A stretch of 64,000 nt of DNA from Linepithema humile (GCF_040581485.1 NC_090135.1:62001-126000), one strand, 5' to 3'. Shown: positions 12,577-23,781, counted from the first letter of the stretch. Numbers and translations are program-made. The notes: generated from the sequence alone by a model not told the origin.

Positions 12577-12765
12577 AGTTGAACGCGTTTATTGTTGCTG
12601 CTCGGATTCTAAGACCGAACAATGCAAATTAATTTTGGTCGCAATCGAGATCGTATCGTGGCGGTATCGCTATTTGCTTGAATCCCAAGAGGGCAGTCAT
12701 CATCAGAAAAAAGAGTAACTTGATATTAAATTGCTCTTAGACAAATATTCTCTTAGTTGAAGATT

Positions 12766-13907
12766 AATTTTCACGAAAAATTGAAAACAAATAGACAAGA
12801 AACAATAGCCTTCCCCTGGAAGAAATCAATATTAATCCACACTTTAAGACATGTATTAATAATTGTTGCCAGAAATTCATATGTTAAGTGAAATTTGAAT
12901 TTTAAATTAAATGTTTTGATTTTTTTATTCAGTTGTGTGAATCGTGATTGACATTATATTGATAATCGTAATTCAACTGCAAATTTACATCTAACTTTCA
13001 ATTTTAATCTGAGCGTCTCGTTTGCAATGAGTTATTTCAATCAACAACTATTAAAACGAATTAAAAAAATTAAGTTCAACGGTTACTGATAAAAAAGACT
13101 TACGTCATCTCCACGGTCAAGGTCAGATTCAGTATCAACTTCGGTTGCTGAAATACATAAACTAAAAGGCAAAAACTCTACTCTTCTGGATTGTATTTTT
13201 TCATCCACTGCTTCTTTACTTTCTGTCGTACGATAAGAAAATATATTATTAATACAATATAATTTTTTGCTTTTTGTTAAGACATAAAGCTTACTTTTAT
13301 GAAAAAAATGCAAACTTCTAAAGAACATCGTAGGAACATTCTTAACATTTTCTGGGCAGCAATCATATATGCTTTTTCCCCCTTACTATTAATTTGTAAA
13401 ATGTTTCATCGATAAATAATGTTGAATTTGTCAATGAAACTTAATTTTTCACGAGTTTATGTTAGAAAAAAAGATACATGATGATAGCTGCTTTGAACGT
13501 CTTTACATTATTAGGGTTGGACATGTTTCTTTGAGATTTATGTTATTTGATAGCAATATAAATAAATGGCTCATTAATATTACTTTTTAATCTCTTACCT
13601 TCTAAAATTACTTTTTGTTGCATTTTTCCTAATATGCCATAATAAAAGTGTCCGTCGTCCCACTTCACTTGATATTTTTTATCAAATAGTATGTTTTGAA
13701 TGTCAAAATCCACTATATCGTCCGTATTAACAATAGCTTTTACACCATCTTCAAATTTGATGTAAGTAAACATGTTTGTATGTGCACTAGCTCTCGGTGA
13801 TCGGTTACATTGCCATATTGCAATATCCTTAGGGTATAATACGTACAACGCTTTTTACTTGATGTTGCGTCGATGCGAGCGTCGCATTTTCTTTGTTTCT
13901 CACTTGT
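12766..13907 (-). repeat. Left arm of 1.14-kb palindrome
   Basis: This arm is the reverse complement of 13931-15072 about a 23-bp centre (13908-13930). Positions in the two arms always add to 27838, so there is no net indel along most of the length. The differences I found are few: one C/T near 13171/14667 and several near the outer end. The arm holds exons 1-2 of the split gene described at 14065. Confidence 0.93.
13104..13773 (-). pseudogene. Inverted partial copy of the split gene (exons 1-2 only)
   Basis: Exon 1 copy 13773-13599 and exon 2 copy 13222-13104 mirror the + strand exons at 14065-14239 and 14616-14734. The encoded exon 1 is identical and exon 2 differs at one residue (Pro for Ser). 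Exons 3-7 have no counterpart left of 12766, so this copy cannot encode the full protein. Its start lies head-to-head with the + copy, 291 bp from ATG to ATG, so both share one small promoter region. Confidence 0.75.
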
Positions 13908-13930
13908 CTCTCTTTAACGTCTAATGAGAA

Positions 13931-15072
13931 ACAAGTGAGAAACAAAGAAAATGCGACGCTCGCATCGACGCAACATCAAGTAAAAAGCGTTGTACGTATT
14001 ATACCCTAAGGATATTGCAATATGGCAATGTAACCGATCACCGAGAGCTAGTGCACATACAAACATGTTTACTTACATCAAATTTGAAGATGGTGTAAAA
14101 GCTATTGTTAATACGGACGATATAGTGGATTTTGACATTCAAAACATACTATTTGATAAAAAATATCAAGTGAAGTGGGACGACGGACACTTTTATTATG
14201 GCATATTAGGAAAAATGCAACAAAAAGTAATTTTAGAAGGTAAGAGATTAAAAAGTAATATTAATGAGCCATTTATTTATATTGCTATCAAATAACATAA
14301 ATCTCAAAGAAACATGTCCAACCCTAATAATGTAAAGACGTTCAAAGCAGCTATCATCATGTATCTTTTTTTCTAACATAAACTCGTGAAAAATTAAGTT
14401 TCATTGACAAATTCAACATTATTTATCGATGAAACATTTTACAAATTAATAGTAAGGGGGAAAAAGCATATATGATTGCTGCCCAGAAAATGTTAAGAAT
14501 GTTCCTACGATGTTCTTTAGAAGTTTGCATTTTTTTCATAAAAGTAAGCTTTATGTCTTAACAAAAAGCAAAAAATTATATTGTATTAATAATATATTTT
14601 CTTATCGTACGACAGAAAGTAAAGAAGCAGTGGATGAAAAAATACAATCCAGAAGAGTAGAGTTTTTGTCTTTTAGTTTATGTATTTCAGCAACCGAAGT
14701 TGATACTGAATCTGACCTTGACCGTGGAGATGACGTAAGTCTTTTTTATCAGTAACCGTTGAACTTAATTTTTTTAATTCGTTTTAATAGTTGTTGATTG
14801 AAATAACTCATTGCAAACGAGACGCTCAGATTAAAATTGAAAGTTAGATGTAAATTTGCAGTTGAATTACGATTATCAATATAATGTCAATCACGATTCA
14901 CACAACTGAATAAAAAAATCAAAACATTTAATTTAAAATTCAAATTTCACTTAACATATGAATTTCTGGCAACAATTATTAATACATGTCTTAAAGTGTG
15001 GATTAATATTGATTTCTTCCAGGGGAAAGCTATTGTTTCTTGTCAATTTGTTTCTAATTTTTTATGAAAATT
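13931..15072 (+). repeat. Right arm of 1.14-kb palindrome
   Basis: Mirror of 12766-13907. Beyond 15072 the match stops. A short sequence like the left outer end (TTGAAAACAAAT followed by CAAGAAA) recurs at about 15166, which could have served as homology in forming the palindrome. Confidence 0.93.
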
Positions 15073-17544
15073 GTTCTTTATTTATAACGGAATATCTATC
15101 TAAAAGCAATGTAGTATCAGGTTGATTTTCTTTTTTTGATGAAGTTATCTAATGTATGTGGAATATTGAAAACAAATCAACAAGAAATACTGCTCCAACC
15201 TTGATAAGTCGGAAATGACACATAGGATTGACTTAACAATGACAACTTTCCATCGGCATATTTTGAGCTATCTTTTGCCAGAGTTTCAGCCAATTTGTAT
15301 GAAACTCATTTTGCCCTAAGAAAAGTGCGTGGTCCTTTACTTTTCAAAGCAACAAAAATTAAATACGAACTTTTATTAAAATTTAAAGGGAGAGGATATG
15401 AAGAATAAAGTTACTGCAAAAATTAGGAAGCTAAATGTACAATTAGTAAAAAAAGATAATACCAATAATTTTACATCAAGTATTGAAAATGGAAACAATA
15501 ATATGAAAACAGCCAAGTTAAAGAACCAAAAATTGAACACTTTTGTGAATGTTTTGGAAAAAAAAGGAATGCCATCTAAAGAAGATATTAAGAATCAAAA
15601 ACAGAATGAGATAAATGTAAGCATATATCTTTTAGTTTATATTAAAAAAAACAAAAATTTTAATCCATTATTGATATTATTTACAGGAACCGTTATTTAT
15701 AGAAAAAAATTTAACTAGTAACTCTTTGAAGCAATCAGATCAAAATTATCAAAATTAATAAAAACGACAAGCGATATAAATTGAAGTCAAGCAAAACGGG
15801 AAATTGTGTGCAAAATGATAAAAGCGACACCGATTTGGTTTCCTCATGTATAGAAGAATTAGTTGATTCTAATAATAACCCAGATAGACAAATGTACATA
15901 AAGTTTGCAGCAACTTTATGTTATATTAAATCATATAATGCATAAAGGTTGTGTCCCTTATGAGTGCTCAGGTTGCAGTTATAATTATAAAATCAAATGC
16001 GAAATAGAAATATAAAATATATTAGCAAAATTTAATCAAAAAGATGTATAAATTTACTTATTGAAAAATTAGAACATATTTAGAACATCTCTTTTTTAAA
16101 ATGTTTAGAATAAATTTATATAAAATTTGCATCATATCGTGTGATAAAGATTTGTCTATCATATTTACATCATATGTTTATTACATTATGAGAAATTTTT
16201 ATCTCTTATATTACATCATGTGTTTATCATACAATGACAAATTTTGATCTCTCATATTGACATCATATATATATCATATCATGACAAATTTTTGTATGTC
16301 ATATTACATCATATATTCATCATGCTTTAAATATATTTATAAATATATTGACTGATTACAAATTCTCAAAAATTATATAAAATAAATATTATTATTATAT
16401 ATACAGTAATACATATAATAATTAATATTTATTTTACATAATTTATTTATTTCTTTGTAATCAGTCAGGATATATTTATAAATGTATTTAAAACAAAATA
16501 AATATATGACATATATATGAATTTTATAAAAGAGACGGATAAAAATTCATACAATTTATGTATTATTAACTGTGAAACAATATTTATTAAACGATTATAA
16601 AAATTGATAATAAACAGAAACTAAAGAACCAACTATCAATTAAGTATTATCAATTCAATTATATATATCAAGTAGATTAAGTATAATACTAAACATTTGT
16701 AATATATTTATAATATTTATATGTATTACGAACAAAAACAAGGTGAATTATTTTTAGCGTTTTTATAATTTTGCTTAATCATTATCCGGAAAATTTATTC
16801 TCTCTTCTTCCTCAATTCTTCGACGAATTCCTCGATTTGTTCCCAGACGAGCATTTCTAGAAGTTTGTTTATAAGATCGTAGAACCTCAGTTATATCTCT
16901 GACAAATTCTTGTCTTGTAAATTTCTTTACATGAGGAATATTCTTGGCAGCATCTACAATTTTAATAAATATATAAATAAAAAACATTAAGATTACACAC
17001 ACATAAGGCTTGTTCGCGTCGCATGCTCCAACTCGCTCCAATACGCTCCAAATTATAGTATTCGTAACGTAATACTAATAGATTGGAGCATATTAGAGTG
17101 AGTAGGAACATGCTGGGACATGCGACACAAATAAACCCATACTGTAATATTACACATATTTTAATATATATAATTACATAATTATATATATTATATATAT
17201 TAAATAATATATATAATTACATAATATTAAAATACTATACACAAAATATTATCCATAATGATAAAATAAAAATAATTTTTATAAAAATTTTTACTGTAGA
17301 AAATAGTCATTAATTTAGTTTTGTATAGAGCTGATTTTGCAATGCCATTTGCACTTTTTTTTCCAGTCCATGAAAAATTTTCAGCTAAAATATTTGTCAT
17401 TGCTGCTCGGATAAAGTTATTCAACGCCTCTCTTAAATTCTGTCCTCCGATAAATTCCAAATGTTGTTGCTGTTATGTTAAAGAAATTAAGTATTACATT
17501 TCTACATGTTAAATTTTATTTATTTACTTATTATATAATACATT

Positions 17545-17593
<49 letters not shown>

Positions 17594-20500
17594 TAATTTA
17601 TTATTTTACTTACAAAAATGTTATGATTTGAGTCATCATTTTCGAAAGCTTCGAAATTTTCCATGTTATCAAGAGGAAAACCTATTGGAGATTCAAAAAT
17701 GCTTTCTTGTCTGAAATTGTTTGCATCCATTTTGTTTTCAAGACTATCGAGTCGTTTTAAAATATCTGTATTTAAATCTCTAAAAAAATTAATATTAACA
17801 AATTATTATATTTTATTTATGTAATGCAAAAAATATAATTAAACTCACCGTAACAATTTTAATTCTTCAAGTACTTTTGTTTCAAAGTTTAAACATGTAG
17901 CAGAAGTTGTATTATTAATATTCTGAAGTTCAGTGTAAGATGTTATATTTTGATTATTTTGTTGAGAAATATTTGAGTAATTAAATAAATTAGATGTTGA
18001 TTGTTCTGTTGACGGGGAAACAGAAAATGCAGGACTTGCAGATAAATTTGTGGATAAATTTGGTATTGTAGCATTGTTCATATTTATGTGGCAATTTTCA
18101 AGTGGTTCATTGAAAGATAAACAAGTATTTCTGTAAAAAGATTATATATTACCATTATTTTATGGGAATTAAAAGTACAGATTTTTATTCGTTAATTGTA
18201 TTTATTTTTATAAATTTTATATATAATTATATTTGTTATTATATATTTGTACCTTATCATATTTCTTTCAGTAATATTTAATAATAAAATTCTATAAATA
18301 ATCCTATAAAATCTTAAATATGTTACGAATAAAAATTCTAGCTCTCAAAATCTGAAATAAAAATATCAATGTTAAAATGTTTGTGTCTGCACAATATATT
18401 ATATTATACATATACATATATGTGCGTGAAACTTTTTTTAATGTTATTCACCATTTTTTTAAATTTGTAAAACGGAATTCTAATAATTTGATAATAAGGC
18501 CGCTGCAATGTATATCCCGTCTTGTAATTCTCCATTATTCCAATATGGCATTTTATAACACTTTGCAAAAATATCTTGCAAATTTACAATCGCCATTTCA
18601 GATGATAAATTAGAACACTTATAAATTCCAACAAAAGATGACAAAATTCCGTAAGGTATATTATAGAAATCAGTAACAGTTAAAAATTTGTTTACAATAA
18701 GTAAAAAATTATTAGTTGAAATGTTAATGATGTTCAATACTTCACAAATTTCTCCTGTCTTCAATAATAAGCAATTGTCTCGATTTTTACTTATTAATCG
18801 AAAATGTTCAAATTGCAATCCTTTATATTGTATCACTAATTTACAATTAAATATTTCCATTAATGGTCCATCAGTATGTCTGTACAGTGGTTTAATTTGT
18901 GATTCGTTAAATTCTTTTGTTGAACAATTATGTTGTTCTGATAACCGATGATGTAATTGTTGGAGGAGAAGATGCGGTTTCCGTAAATATTTTCGAAAAA
19001 ATCTCATGTTATCTTCAAAAGGAAATGCTGAATATGAATGTAAATTGTCGAAAATTTTGACGTCTTGAGTAACATGCAGCAAACCGTGTACATTGTATGT
19101 TACAAAAGCTTCTCCATAGATTTCAGCGCTAATTTCTACATATGTTTTTAAAGCAATTTCCGCATAATCGATATTCGTTTGGCTAGGACATGATACTGAA
19201 AGAGCTCGACATGCTGAATGAATCAGTAAAAAATGTAAATAAGTATCTTCTTCTAAAATCTCATAAAAAACAATTGGTCCAGTATACAAAAGTAATTGTC
19301 GAAATTCAGTCGCTTTAAAATGTACATAATCTTTAAGACACCGTGGACGACGAGCGAATTCAGTTGGACAATATGATTGCATTAATAATAATCTAGTAGA
19401 TATTGTTTGTATATCTGATTTAGACAAATTTTTAAAAGCGTATTTCTGATCTATAATAGCACTAACAAATTTTTTTATCACACTAAGGCAGATGAGATGC
19501 ATATACTCAAATGGTACACGAGTCACCATATGAAATCCTAAAGATTTTAAAGCGGATTCATCATTAGGAAGGTGATGGGTTTTATCAATAGCATTTAGAT
19601 AATCAATATCGGTACGAAGCTCATTGTTATATATTAAAAAAGTCATCCTTCTTTTAAATGATTTTCCTGTAACTCTTTACATTTAGAACAAGGATTTGTA
19701 ATTGTATTCGATTACTGTTATGAATGGACATTCCATCTGTATGAATATCAATTTCTAAATAATTTGGTATATATGAAAACGGAAGTACTTGAAGCTTTTT
19801 AATAATTTGTTTTTGAAAACCAATATGATAATATTCGCCTTGTCCCATTTTAATTATTTGTACAATTTGACGAGGTGTTTGTAACAAAGTTTTTGTTAAA
19901 CGAGGTAATTGTTGGAAACAGAAATGAGTGCGTAAAACTGCAAGTATTTTATCGCCTTGAGAATGATTAATATTCGCACTTAAAAACATTGAAGCGAGTT
20001 CATTACGAAATTGAGTGAGATTATGTTTTTCTACAATTTCATTTTCACTTTCATTATCGTTACTAGATGCACTGTAGCAATGAAGATTAAATTCATCATT
20101 GCTATTGTTCTCAGAATCGTCATTTGCAAAACCTGTTTGTTCACAGTTTGTATTAATTTTGATTAAACTTAATTTGTTGTTTATATTGTTTTCTGTAATT
20201 GGTAAAGAGACAGATGATGTAGTTTCCAAATTCGTTGCAGGAGACACAAGCTTTTTCATCAAACTTTTTTTCGTCCATTGATTTCTTAAATATTCACGAC
20301 GTTTTACTATCGGAGATTGTCTACATTGTTTTTTCCCATGGTATCTTATCATGGATATAAATGTAATTATTAAAATTATAATTAATGTAGCAATGAAGAA
20401 CATTTTGGCTAAAATATACAAATGTTAAGCTTTATATCTATATATGTACACATATTATATGTTAGAGATAAAATGCTAAATACTTTAACTTTATATATTC

Positions 20501-22442
20501 AACATACCTTTTATTATATATTTCACCCGTGCATTAATTTATCATGCACTTGAATCAAACACAACGCACTAATCAACTTCAACAATTCACTGCTATACTG
20601 CTTTCGACAATTTAGTTATTCTCTTGCTTTGCTGTCCACGCGCGTTGTCCACCATGTTACTATAAAAAATGAATGTCGTAGGCCGCGACTCGCAGCCTCA
20701 CCGAAAAGAAGATCGAGCTAGGACTGTGTGATCAGCGCTACACTGACAATGAGTGATTCCTCTTCCTAGACAGCACAACATATCCAAAAGACGTCCAGAG
20801 AATCTTTTTGGGATTACAAGAGATCCTCTAGATATCCTTTCAATGTATTTTGGACATGTGTGCTGTCTGGGTTAGGGCTTATCCAGACAATTTTGTCTGA
20901 AGGTCTAAAGGATCACATTTTACATACGTATTTATAAAATAAATGCGATTAAATAATTTTCTTTATGCATATGATTATGCGGCTATGGAAGTTTGTGTAG
21001 ATATAGGCTCTTACGTGAATTTTCCGAGCAAATCTTTCAGACAAAATTAGTACATTGAAATCAACATTTATTTACCTAAACTTTACAATAAATTTATTCT
21101 ACTTATTTACCTAAACTTTACAATAAATTTATTTTACTTTATGCGGCATAAAATAAAGAAACAATTCATAAATTTATTCACATTTGCTGACATCACATAA
21201 TGTTGCTAAAATGCATCATTACATAATATATTGAATTTAATTACATATGATGTAAATGCTTTGCATAGTGATGTCGTAAATGTAATATAATAATCTGAAA
21301 ATAACTTTATATCATATGGTGCTACAGCAGTATGACATAAAATTAAATAATTGCATGACATAAATTTTATAATTAGTTTAATGTAAAAGTTGCTATTTTT
21401 TAAATAATAATAAGTAATAATACAATAATTCTAAATTTTCAATAAATTAATGTTGCATATCGTGATAATCATACAAGTCTATCTGGGAAAGTAAATTATG
21501 TTTAATATAAAAATTGAATTCTCTTCTTAGATACACGATTTAAAAATAGTAACAAACTACAACATATATGGTTTTTAATGATATATTATTTTTATTTATT
21601 TTTCAGGAAATAATATCACCAGCTACGATTACCAAGAGTGTTTCTAAATTGTGTTCTAAACAAAACTTAACAGATTACTCAATTGCTCATGATAATACAA
21701 AAGCATTACATTCATCTATAACTAAGGGTCAAAGCTGTACAAATAAAAATACAGCTAGAAGTAAATCTTCGCATAAAATTCTACATGAAAATAATAATTT
21801 TATTGCTACTGGATTTAAACAGAAAACTAAAGAAACATTGTCGACAAAGGTAAGAAGCATTAAAAATCTGTTTTAAAAAATACTCATTTTTACATATTTT
21901 ACGTCTAAAAATTTTGTTTTATATCTATAAATTATGAATAGTATAAAAGTTAAATTCAAAGTAATTAATGAAAAATAGCATGAATGTGATATGTGTAGCT
22001 TTGCAATGAAATATAACGTATAAACTAATAAACAACATAATTGAAAAGTAAAATTATTTATTTGATATTGCAGAACAATCATGCTCACTTACAACCTAAA
22101 ACTAATCAAGACGATATCTTGAAGAAAAAGGTAAATTTTAATATTGAGATAATATATAAAAACACAAAGCAATTAATTATACTACACATTATTCTTTAGA
22201 TGGAGAAACTGCAGAAAACAAACGAAGATTTAGAAACAAAATATTTGAAATTAAAGAATCAAATGAAAGATAAAGAAAGGATCATTAATGATTTAATGAA
22301 TTTTAATATGGAGCTTCAAAGTAAAGTGATAGATGAATATCCCAAACTTTATCAGATTAATGAGGAAATTCAGATCAAGGTCTTAAGTAATTTCAATGAA
22401 CTCATGCGTAAGTACATCCAAATAGAAGGATGTTACAAGTAA
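14065..22442 (+). CDS. Unrecognised 7-exon coiled-coil gene split by a transposon (BEN-protein-like N-terminus)
   Basis: Exons, with phases that agree apart from exon 4: 14065-14239, 14616-14734, 15389-15616, 15687-15878 (interrupted), 21607-21849, 22074-22130 and 22200-22442. The N-terminus (MFTYIKFEDGVKAIV...YQVKWDDGHFYYG) resembles the small barrel-like module at the start of many insect BEN-domain proteins. The middle is basic and Ser/Asn/Lys-rich, and the last exon is a clear coiled coil (LQKTNEDLETKYLKLKNQ). No BEN domain is seen. Exon 4 begins in one frame but ends in the +1 frame, so it has a one-base-type shift between about 15690 and 15760. The 5.6-kb element at 15879-21487 sits at its 3' edge. 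Without the element and one AA duplicate, the exon would end ...AATAAT AAA followed by a GTAAAT donor, in phase with exon 5. The function is unknown and the copy is probably non-functional. Confidence 0.55.
16143..16325. repeat. Subterminal tandem repeats, about 47 bp x 4
   Basis: Four diverged units of the pattern ACAAATTTT-ATCTCTCATATTACATCATAT-TTATCATACAATG occur in tandem. Related ATGATGTAAAT and GATGTCGTAAATGTAATAT motifs appear in the other orientation near 21260-21300. They are probably transposase- or accessory-protein-binding sites. Confidence 0.75.
16326..16492. repeat. Foldback repeat, 167 bp
   Basis: TTTAAATATATTTATAAATA followed by TATTGACTGATTACAAA on the left is the near-complement of TTTGTAATCAGTCAGGATAT and the following bases on the right. 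Non-coding, and nested inside the 15879-21487 element. Confidence 0.75.
16775..18131 (-). CDS. DUF4806-domain accessory protein of the transposon (4 exons visible)
   Basis: Exons on - are 18131-17849 (first ATG at 18081; acceptor TACAG just before 18131), 17779-17614, 17469-17295 and 16953-16775. Donors are GTGAGT, GTAAGT and GTAAAA. All phases agree and there is no lesion. The N-terminal part is Ser/Asn/Thr-rich. Next comes a short helical segment (ILKRLDSLENKMDANN), then IGFPLDNMENFEAFEN, then the DUF4806 core: FIGGQNLREALNNFIRAAMT, then NFSWTGKKS, and after the last intron FTRQEFVRDITEVLRSY. The C-terminus is basic, then acidic. DUF4806 proteins are common in arthropod genomes and often accompany transposons; their biochemical role is not established. 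Its position downstream of the Tnp2 gene on the same strand suggests a TNPA-like accessory role. An upstream exon is possible. Confidence 0.75.
17547..17586. repeat. (TA)n microsatellite in intron
   Basis: A 40-bp TA run in the second visible intron of the DUF4806 gene. Confidence 0.95.
18480..20352 (-). pseudogene. Tnp2-like transposase with internal deletion and frameshift
   Basis: The start is best placed at the ATG at 20352 (MIRYHGKKQC); the hydrophobic stretch upstream is AT-rich non-coding sequence. The first block (20352 to about 19700) has the basic N-terminus, acidic Ser/Asn region, the LPRLTKTLLQTPR segment and IHTDGMSIHNSN, the family's DG motif. The next family motif, NPCSKCK, follows almost at once, although the relic at 8524-12042 has about 118 residues between these points, so roughly 100 codons are missing. 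A frame change then leads to RRMTFLIYNNELRTD, VPFEYMHLICL, and the DUF4218-like FVTYNVHGLLHVTQDV...SAFPFEDN tail, ending at 18480. The copy cannot make a full transposase. An untranslated leader exon ending at a GTATGT donor near 20508 and a CpG-rich promoter-like region at 20620-20760 lie upstream. Confidence 0.75.
20765..20871. mobile_element. 107-bp MITE, CACTA-group-like ends
   Basis: The left end CCTAGACAGCACA mirrors the right end (TGTGCTGTCTGGG, i.e. CCCAGACAGCACA) with one mismatch. TT flanks both sides, a possible 2-bp target duplication. The ends resemble those of the host element (CCCAGATAGAC). It carries AAAGACGTCC and TTTTGGACATG internal repeats and no ORF. Confidence 0.7.
21069..21138. 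repeat. 34-bp tandem duplication
   Basis: TTTACCTAAACTTTACAATA with the following AATTTATTCTACTTA occurs twice in tandem with one mismatch, in the subterminal part of the element. Confidence 0.9.
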
Positions 22443-22928
22443 TATGTCCATGTTCTCAACTTATTTTTATTAATAAAAATGCCTCTGAAACTGGCTTAGA
22501 AACTATCTGATTGGCTGAGAAACCACATTTAAGACACTTTTATTGATAAAAGTGAGTTGAAAATATAAGCCTTTATGTACACTTTGTGATTTTATTATAA
22601 TACAATGTGTTTAAAATATGTTGGTTTTCAAAAATGCTTATTAATTGCACTAAATTTTAATTATAATGTTTACTTTATTACTATTAGAATTCCGGGTTAA
22701 TTTCGTTTTCTATCCAGCAAAATAAGTAGCAAATTTCCTAACATTATATGACTTTTTTATATACTAATAAAATTCTAAATGTTGTATTAAAACATATAGC
22801 TTAATATTTATATATCTTTACATATTTTTGCTAGTCATAAATAGCGCACTGTATTTATTATGTGTTTTGTGACTAGTACACAAATGTAAAGGTGTCCTTT
22901 ACACAACACTTAGAATTTTATCAATATA
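22443..22928. other. AT-rich 3' flank of the split gene
   Basis: No gene. Contains a short inverted pair (GTCATAAATAGCGCACTGTA near 22835 and the GTGTTTTGTGACTAGTACAC region that follows) and several AT-rich stretches. Confidence 0.4.
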
Positions 22929-23389
22929 CAGGGTGTCTGGCAATAATTGCCCCACCGGTCATATACAGGTAGAGGAGGTCAAATCGAGTAGAAAAGTCCT
23001 TTACCATTTTTTAATTTTCATAATAAGTACTGAGTAATTAACGAAAAAAGATCGGCGAATCCGCGCGAGTAAAGCGCGCGCGGTGAGAAGGACGTCTCAC
23101 TGCTACGCGATCACTAGGACACAAGGATCTAGCGTTACGCGCCGCTCGTATGTTGCCATTGTCATTTGTAGAGCGCTCCTCCCAACGCTTCATCGCGCGC
23201 CTAGTGATCGCATAGCAGTGGGATGTCCTTCTCGCTGCGCGCGCTTTACTTGCACGGATTCACCAATCTTTTTTCGTTAATTACTTAGTACTTATTACAA
23301 AAATCAAAAAATGGTAAAGGACTTTTCTACTCGATTTGATCTTCTCTACCTGTACATGACCGGTGGGGCGATTATTGCCAGACACCCTG
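22929..23389. mobile_element. MITE with long inverted termini, mariner-like
   Basis: The left end CAGGGTGTCTGGCAATAATT and its complement at the right end mark 461 bp. Arms of about 185 bp pair almost fully (22929-23115 with 23203-23389). TATA flanks both ends, consistent with insertion at TA as for Tc1/mariner. The interior is unusually CpG-rich (GCGCGCGCGG, GCGCGCGC). No transposase. Its right end cuts into a small - strand ORF at 23390-23591. Confidence 0.85.
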
Positions 23390-23591
23390 TATATTTAGTA
23401 CCGGAATTAGTTTTGTCCTCGTAGTACGAAAAATATTTGTCTGTACCTTTAACATGTCCCCATTTTATTTCTTTTCCAAATCCTTTGTTTCCTCCTTTTG
23501 TGAAGTTCATTTTTTTACGAAAAGCAGGCATCTCTGCTATAACGTTCAATCTCTTAATGGCCAATGATTGTTTGTCTATTTTTTCTTCCAT
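23390..23591 (-). pseudogene. Truncated ORF fragment (unrecognised)
   Basis: The - strand open frame begins MEEKIDKQSLAIKRLNVIAE and continues with a Lys/Gly-rich segment (NFTKGGNKGFGKEIKWGHVK). It runs into the MITE terminus at 23389, so the last residues are MITE sequence. It may belong with the coiled-coil fragment at 23617-23781, but the frames differ. Possibly a remnant of a retroelement ORF; the family is not recognised. Confidence 0.35.
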
Positions 23592-23616
23592 TTATATATA
23601 TTAAATAAGTTAATAT

Positions 23617-23781
23617 TTAACTAGTCTCTCTTAAAATAATTTCTTCTTTCACAATCTTATTTACAGATGATAGAATTTCTTCTTTCATACTATTGATTTT
23701 TTCATTAATATCTTTTATCTCTTTTACAATATTTATATTAATCTCTTTCTTTAAACTATTCGGTAAATATATGTAACACAT
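23617..23781 (-). CDS. 54-residue coiled-coil ORF fragment (unrecognised)
   Basis: A short frame with strong heptad character (VKEIKDINEKINSMKEEILS, then VNKIVKEEIIL), bounded by ATG at 23781 and TAA at 23617. It is probably part of a decayed longer gene with 23390-23591, not a free-standing gene. Confidence 0.3.
   Translation of the reverse strand: MCYIYLPNSLKKEININIVKEIKDINEKINSMKEEILSSVNKIVKEEIILRETS

Larger units (their letters stand above)
15879..21487 (-). mobile_element. CACTA/EnSpm-group DNA transposon, 5.6 kb
   Basis: The left terminus CCCAGATAGAC and the right terminus GTCTATCTGGG are an 11-bp perfect inverted repeat. Weaker similarity continues inward. The first five bases fit the CMCWR pattern known for the EnSpm/CACTA group. 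Flanks allow a 2-bp AA target duplication. Inside, both genes read on the - strand: a Tnp2-like transposase (broken) and a DUF4806 gene (intact). Subterminal regions carry repeated ACATCATAT/ATGATGTAA motifs, as is typical of CACTA elements. Nested pieces: a 167-bp foldback (16326-16492), a MITE (20765-20871) and a 34-bp tandem duplication (21069-21138). Confidence 0.75.

Noticed and set aside
16143..16325. Regular repeats that might suggest a CRISPR array
   Set aside because: Units are diverged, AT-rich, without unique spacers, inside a eukaryotic transposon.
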